Shown here piece by piece: positions 61,876 through 64,000 of a DNA stretch of 64,000 bases. Every line of letters starts with the position of its first letter. Position 1 is the first letter of the stretch. The stretch is taken from NCBI GenBank assembly GCA_949128115.1, contig OX421962.1, positions 57,143,787 to 57,207,786 of the forward strand, written 5' to 3'. The notes under the pieces were generated by a model. It was given only the letters and a program-made list of their open reading frames with translations. It did not search any database and was not told where the DNA came from. This DNA comes from Anaspis maculata. Taxonomy: Eukaryota > Arthropoda > Insecta > Coleoptera > Scraptiidae. A program made the translations under genes and the position numbers.

Positions 61876-62170
61876 TATTATGAAGGTTTGGTGCAACCAG
61901 AGGTCAATTTTTTTTTCATTTCAAGTTATCTAAGTGGTAATAGTTCAATAATTTTATTATTGTAGATACCTACTCATTCGATCTCTTTTTGTAATTGCTG
62001 ATTTTTCATTATTTCAATACATATATATTTACGTTCACAAATGCTGTAGATTATTTTGCTTTTAGTCCTTCACCATAGTTGTTTTTTACAACATACTCCT
62101 ATTACATTCATACCTGATACCTCTGCCATACATTTAGCTATCATTCTTTTCAAGCATTCACCCAACACCT
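61876..62170. other. non-coding spacer
   Basis: AT-rich sequence between FB8 and the retrotransposon tail. Nothing recognised. Confidence 0.4.
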
Positions 62171-64000
62171 ATGATAATAATAATAATAATAATAATAATA
62201 TTTATTGGTGCCTATTACAATATAATAAATTGCTTACACAAGTCAGAAATAATTCAAATAACATAAGTTAATATTACACACATACACAACACATATTAGG
62301 ATAATTATGTATATCCATGCATCACACAACAAAAAATTACAGTTTTCTATATACAACTTCACAAAGAGTTACATTTAACCACATTCAAAAACTCCTGAAC
62401 ACTGTAAAAAGCAGATCTCTTTAAGAATTGAACTACTTCTCGCTTAAAGTCTTTCTCGGGAAGAGATCGAACCCTCATCGATAATTTCGCAAATAATTTA
62501 AAAGACATATATCGAGGCGCCTTTTGCGACAACGCGAGGCGGCAGAAATTCAACCGTAAGTCGGCCTTATGACGTGTATCGTACCCATGATCCCCCTGAC
62601 GTGCCATTATGTAATCTTGGTTTTTAAATGCATAGAGCAAGCAACTAAGTATGTATATAGAAGGGAAGGTAAGTATTCCCAGCTTCACAAAAGCACTTTT
62701 ACATTCCTGTCTGTAGGCAAGACCAGCGACTATCCTCACAGCCCTTCGCTGCAACCGAAAAATCCTATCCACTCCCGAGCCATTTCCCCATGCCACTGTA
62801 GCATATGCAACCAATGAGTTGCATAATCCAAAGTAGGCAGTTCTCAACGTCTCTCCCGACACACTGTTTGATAGGTTTCGCAATAGGTATACGTTCTTTG
62901 ACAGTTTGGCAGCCAAAGTGTCTGTGTGGCACTGCCATTGAAGTCCGGAATGCAGTGTGACACCCAGGAACCGCGCAGAGGAGACACAATCCTCATCCTC
63001 AAAATTTCTTAAAGAAAAAATCATTGTTTTGGTTTTATTGGTGTTCATACACAATCCGTTAGAGGAAAACCAGTGTAGAGCTTTCGAATGAGCCAGCTCA
63101 CCATTTTGTTTGGCAAACAATAGGCTCTCGCTTGTTACTGAGATGTTAGTATCATCAGCATAGATAGTAGTTCTAAAATCCGACAAATATGCAGATAAGT
63201 CATTGATGAAGATCAATAACAACAAGGGTCCCAGAATGGATCCCTGGGGCACACCCAGCGACAGCCGCCTCCCACGAGACACCCCCCCACGAAAACGAAC
63301 AATCTGGTATCTGTTAGATAGATATGATTCTATAAGCTTAAGGCTCATCTTATCAAAGTTGTATCTTTTCAGTTTTTTCAACAAAACAGAGTGATTAACA
63401 CAATCAAAAGCCTTGGAAAGGTCTAGGAACATTGAGTGTTGAAATTTTCCTTCTTCAAAACAGTCGACAGTGGAGTTTATGAAATCAATTATTGCATCTG
63501 CTGTACTGCAATGTTTCCTAAAACCAAATTGGCGTGAATTAAAGATGTTATTAGTCTCAAAATATTGATACACTCTAAGGCTAATTGCCTTTTCCACAAC
63601 TTTGGAGAAAATTGGAAGAAGAGAAATAGGTCGATAGTTACTAATATCTTCCCTATCTCCCTGTTTAAAAATTGGTATCACCGACGCGATCTTTAGACAA
63701 TTTGGAAAGGTGCCCGATTCAAAACATTCGTTAATCAGAGTAGTAAGGAGGCAAACAAAATGCTCGACATTTCTCTTAACAACACACGTACTCAGGCCAT
63801 ATATATCTTTGGTTTTACTATTTTTTAGTCCCCTTATGATGTCCCTAACCTCATTAATGGTTACCGGTTTCAACGAGAATGATACATCCTCCGGGATCGT
63901 ATTGCGCATCAATGCCAATGGATCGTCACCAATACTAGGAATTTTTCGAATTGTTTCCAGGGGGATCTCCACGAAGTAGTCGTTGAAATCATCGGGGGAA
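62171..64000 (-). mobile_element. non-LTR retrotransposon, 3' part
   Basis: Minus-strand element comprising the reverse transcriptase ORF, a ~155-bp 3' UTR and an (ATT)n tail (plus strand (AAT)n at 62174-62201). The 5' half, including any endonuclease domain, lies beyond the window. A microsatellite tail instead of poly(A) is seen in CR1/L2- and RTE-like lineages. Confidence 0.85.
62359..64000 (-). CDS. non-LTR reverse transcriptase, 5' end beyond window
   Basis: The frame is open from the window edge to the stop at 62359 (about 547 codons), so it is incomplete only at its N-terminus. Counting from codon GTG at 63972: NYRPISLLP at 112-120, LDLSKAFD around 183-190 (first catalytic Asp), GVPQGSILGP at 240-249, YADD at 271-274 (catalytic pair), then the thumb region with NTNKTKTMIFS and FLGVTL. 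The C-terminus has YDTRHKADLR and SFKLFAKLSMRVRSLP, found in CR1/Jockey-superfamily ORF2 proteins. No RNase H domain follows. No stops or frameshifts, so the copy may be young. Confidence 0.92.
   Translation of the reverse strand, partial: SPDDFNDYFVEIPLETIRKIPSIGDDPLALMRNTIPEDVSFSLKPVTINEVRDIIRGLKNSKTKDIYGLSTCVVKRNVEHFVCLLTTLINECFESGTFPNCLKIASVIPIFKQGDREDISNYRPISLLPIFSKVVEKAISLRVYQYFETNNIFNSRQFGFRKHCSTADAIIDFINSTVDCFEEGKFQHSMFLDLSKAFDCVNHSVLLKKLKRYNFDKMSLKLIESYLSNRYQIVRFRGGVSRGRRLSLGVPQGSILGPLLLLIFINDLSAYLSDFRTTIYADDTNISVTSESLLFAKQNGELAHSKALHWFSSNGLCMNTNKTKTMIFSLRNFEDEDCVSSARFLGVTLHSGLQWQCHTDTLAAKLSKNVYLLRNLSNSVSGETLRTAYFGLCNSLVAYATVAWGNGSGVDRIFRLQRRAVRIVAGLAYRQECKSAFVKLGILTFPSIYILSCLLYAFKNQDYIMARQGDHGYDTRHKADLRLNFCRLALSQKAPRYMSFKLFAKLSMRVRSLPEKDFKREVVQFLKRSAFYSVQEFLNVVKCNSL

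Noticed and set aside
62359..64000. Host gene or telomerase-like reverse transcriptase
   Set aside because: The motif order (GVPQGSILGP, YADD, YDTRHK) and the microsatellite tail identify a non-LTR retrotransposon.

Overview
The window is eukaryotic nuclear DNA, almost certainly from an insect. The evidence is split genes with GT-AG introns (some only 50-80 bp), proteins that align closely with animal and insect families (for eRF1 the residues after MFD read PRLQ, as in Drosophila), frequent TACCTACC-type motifs, and a very dense load of non-autonomous DNA transposons. I cannot fix the order; a beetle or hemipteran would fit.

Genes. Five loci can be read with confidence or reasonable support. 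CHMP7 (ESCRT-III/nuclear envelope, + strand, three exons, complete) is at 4713-6173. eRF1 (translation termination factor, - strand) runs from 32668 down to 18090. It has a 12.3-kb transposon-filled third intron and two alternative terminal exons giving different acidic tails. SERAC1 (phospholipid-remodelling serine hydrolase, + strand) occupies 42920-46598, seven exons, with its N-terminal exon not found. A short THAP zinc-finger gene model (+ strand) is at 49829-50474. An intact non-LTR reverse transcriptase ORF (- strand) runs off the right edge from 62359. A decayed piggyBac transposase lies at 33.6-34.6 kb. The three conserved genes are independent housekeeping genes; nothing suggests they work together.

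Layout. 0-4.6 kb: minisatellites, then three copies of a TIR element that carries a broken piece of a non-LTR retrotransposon. 4.7-6.2 kb: CHMP7. 6.2-18 kb: repeats, including a 1.5-kb foldback, a SINE-like tRNA relic, a hAT MITE with 8-bp TSD, a palindromic MITE whose empty site survives next door, and two inverted arrays of a 16-bp minisatellite. 18-33 kb: eRF1 and its giant intron. 33.3-35 kb: piggyBac remnant. 35-42.3 kb: four foldback or TIR elements almost end to end, with nested insertions. 42.9-46.6 kb: SERAC1, whose first visible intron holds a foldback element carrying a hammerhead ribozyme insertion. 46.6-55 kb: MITEs, then a 6.2-kb structure with inverted arms enclosing the THAP gene, a 260-bp tandem array and a 242-bp palindromic retroposed insert. 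55-60 kb: mostly non-coding sequence with unrecognised ORF fragments. 60.3-61.9 kb: another 1.5-kb foldback. 62.2-64 kb: the non-LTR retrotransposon with an (ATT)n tail.

The most unusual material is (i) a complete hammerhead ribozyme in a 107-bp insert with a 12-bp target duplication inside a SERAC1 intron, (ii) a second 12-bp-TSD insert that is almost wholly one palindrome and has hammerhead-like motifs, (iii) duplicated eRF1 terminal exons, and (iv) a set of long-armed foldback elements sharing a TA target and CAGGGTG-like ends. All calls come from reading the sequence; no database search was run.
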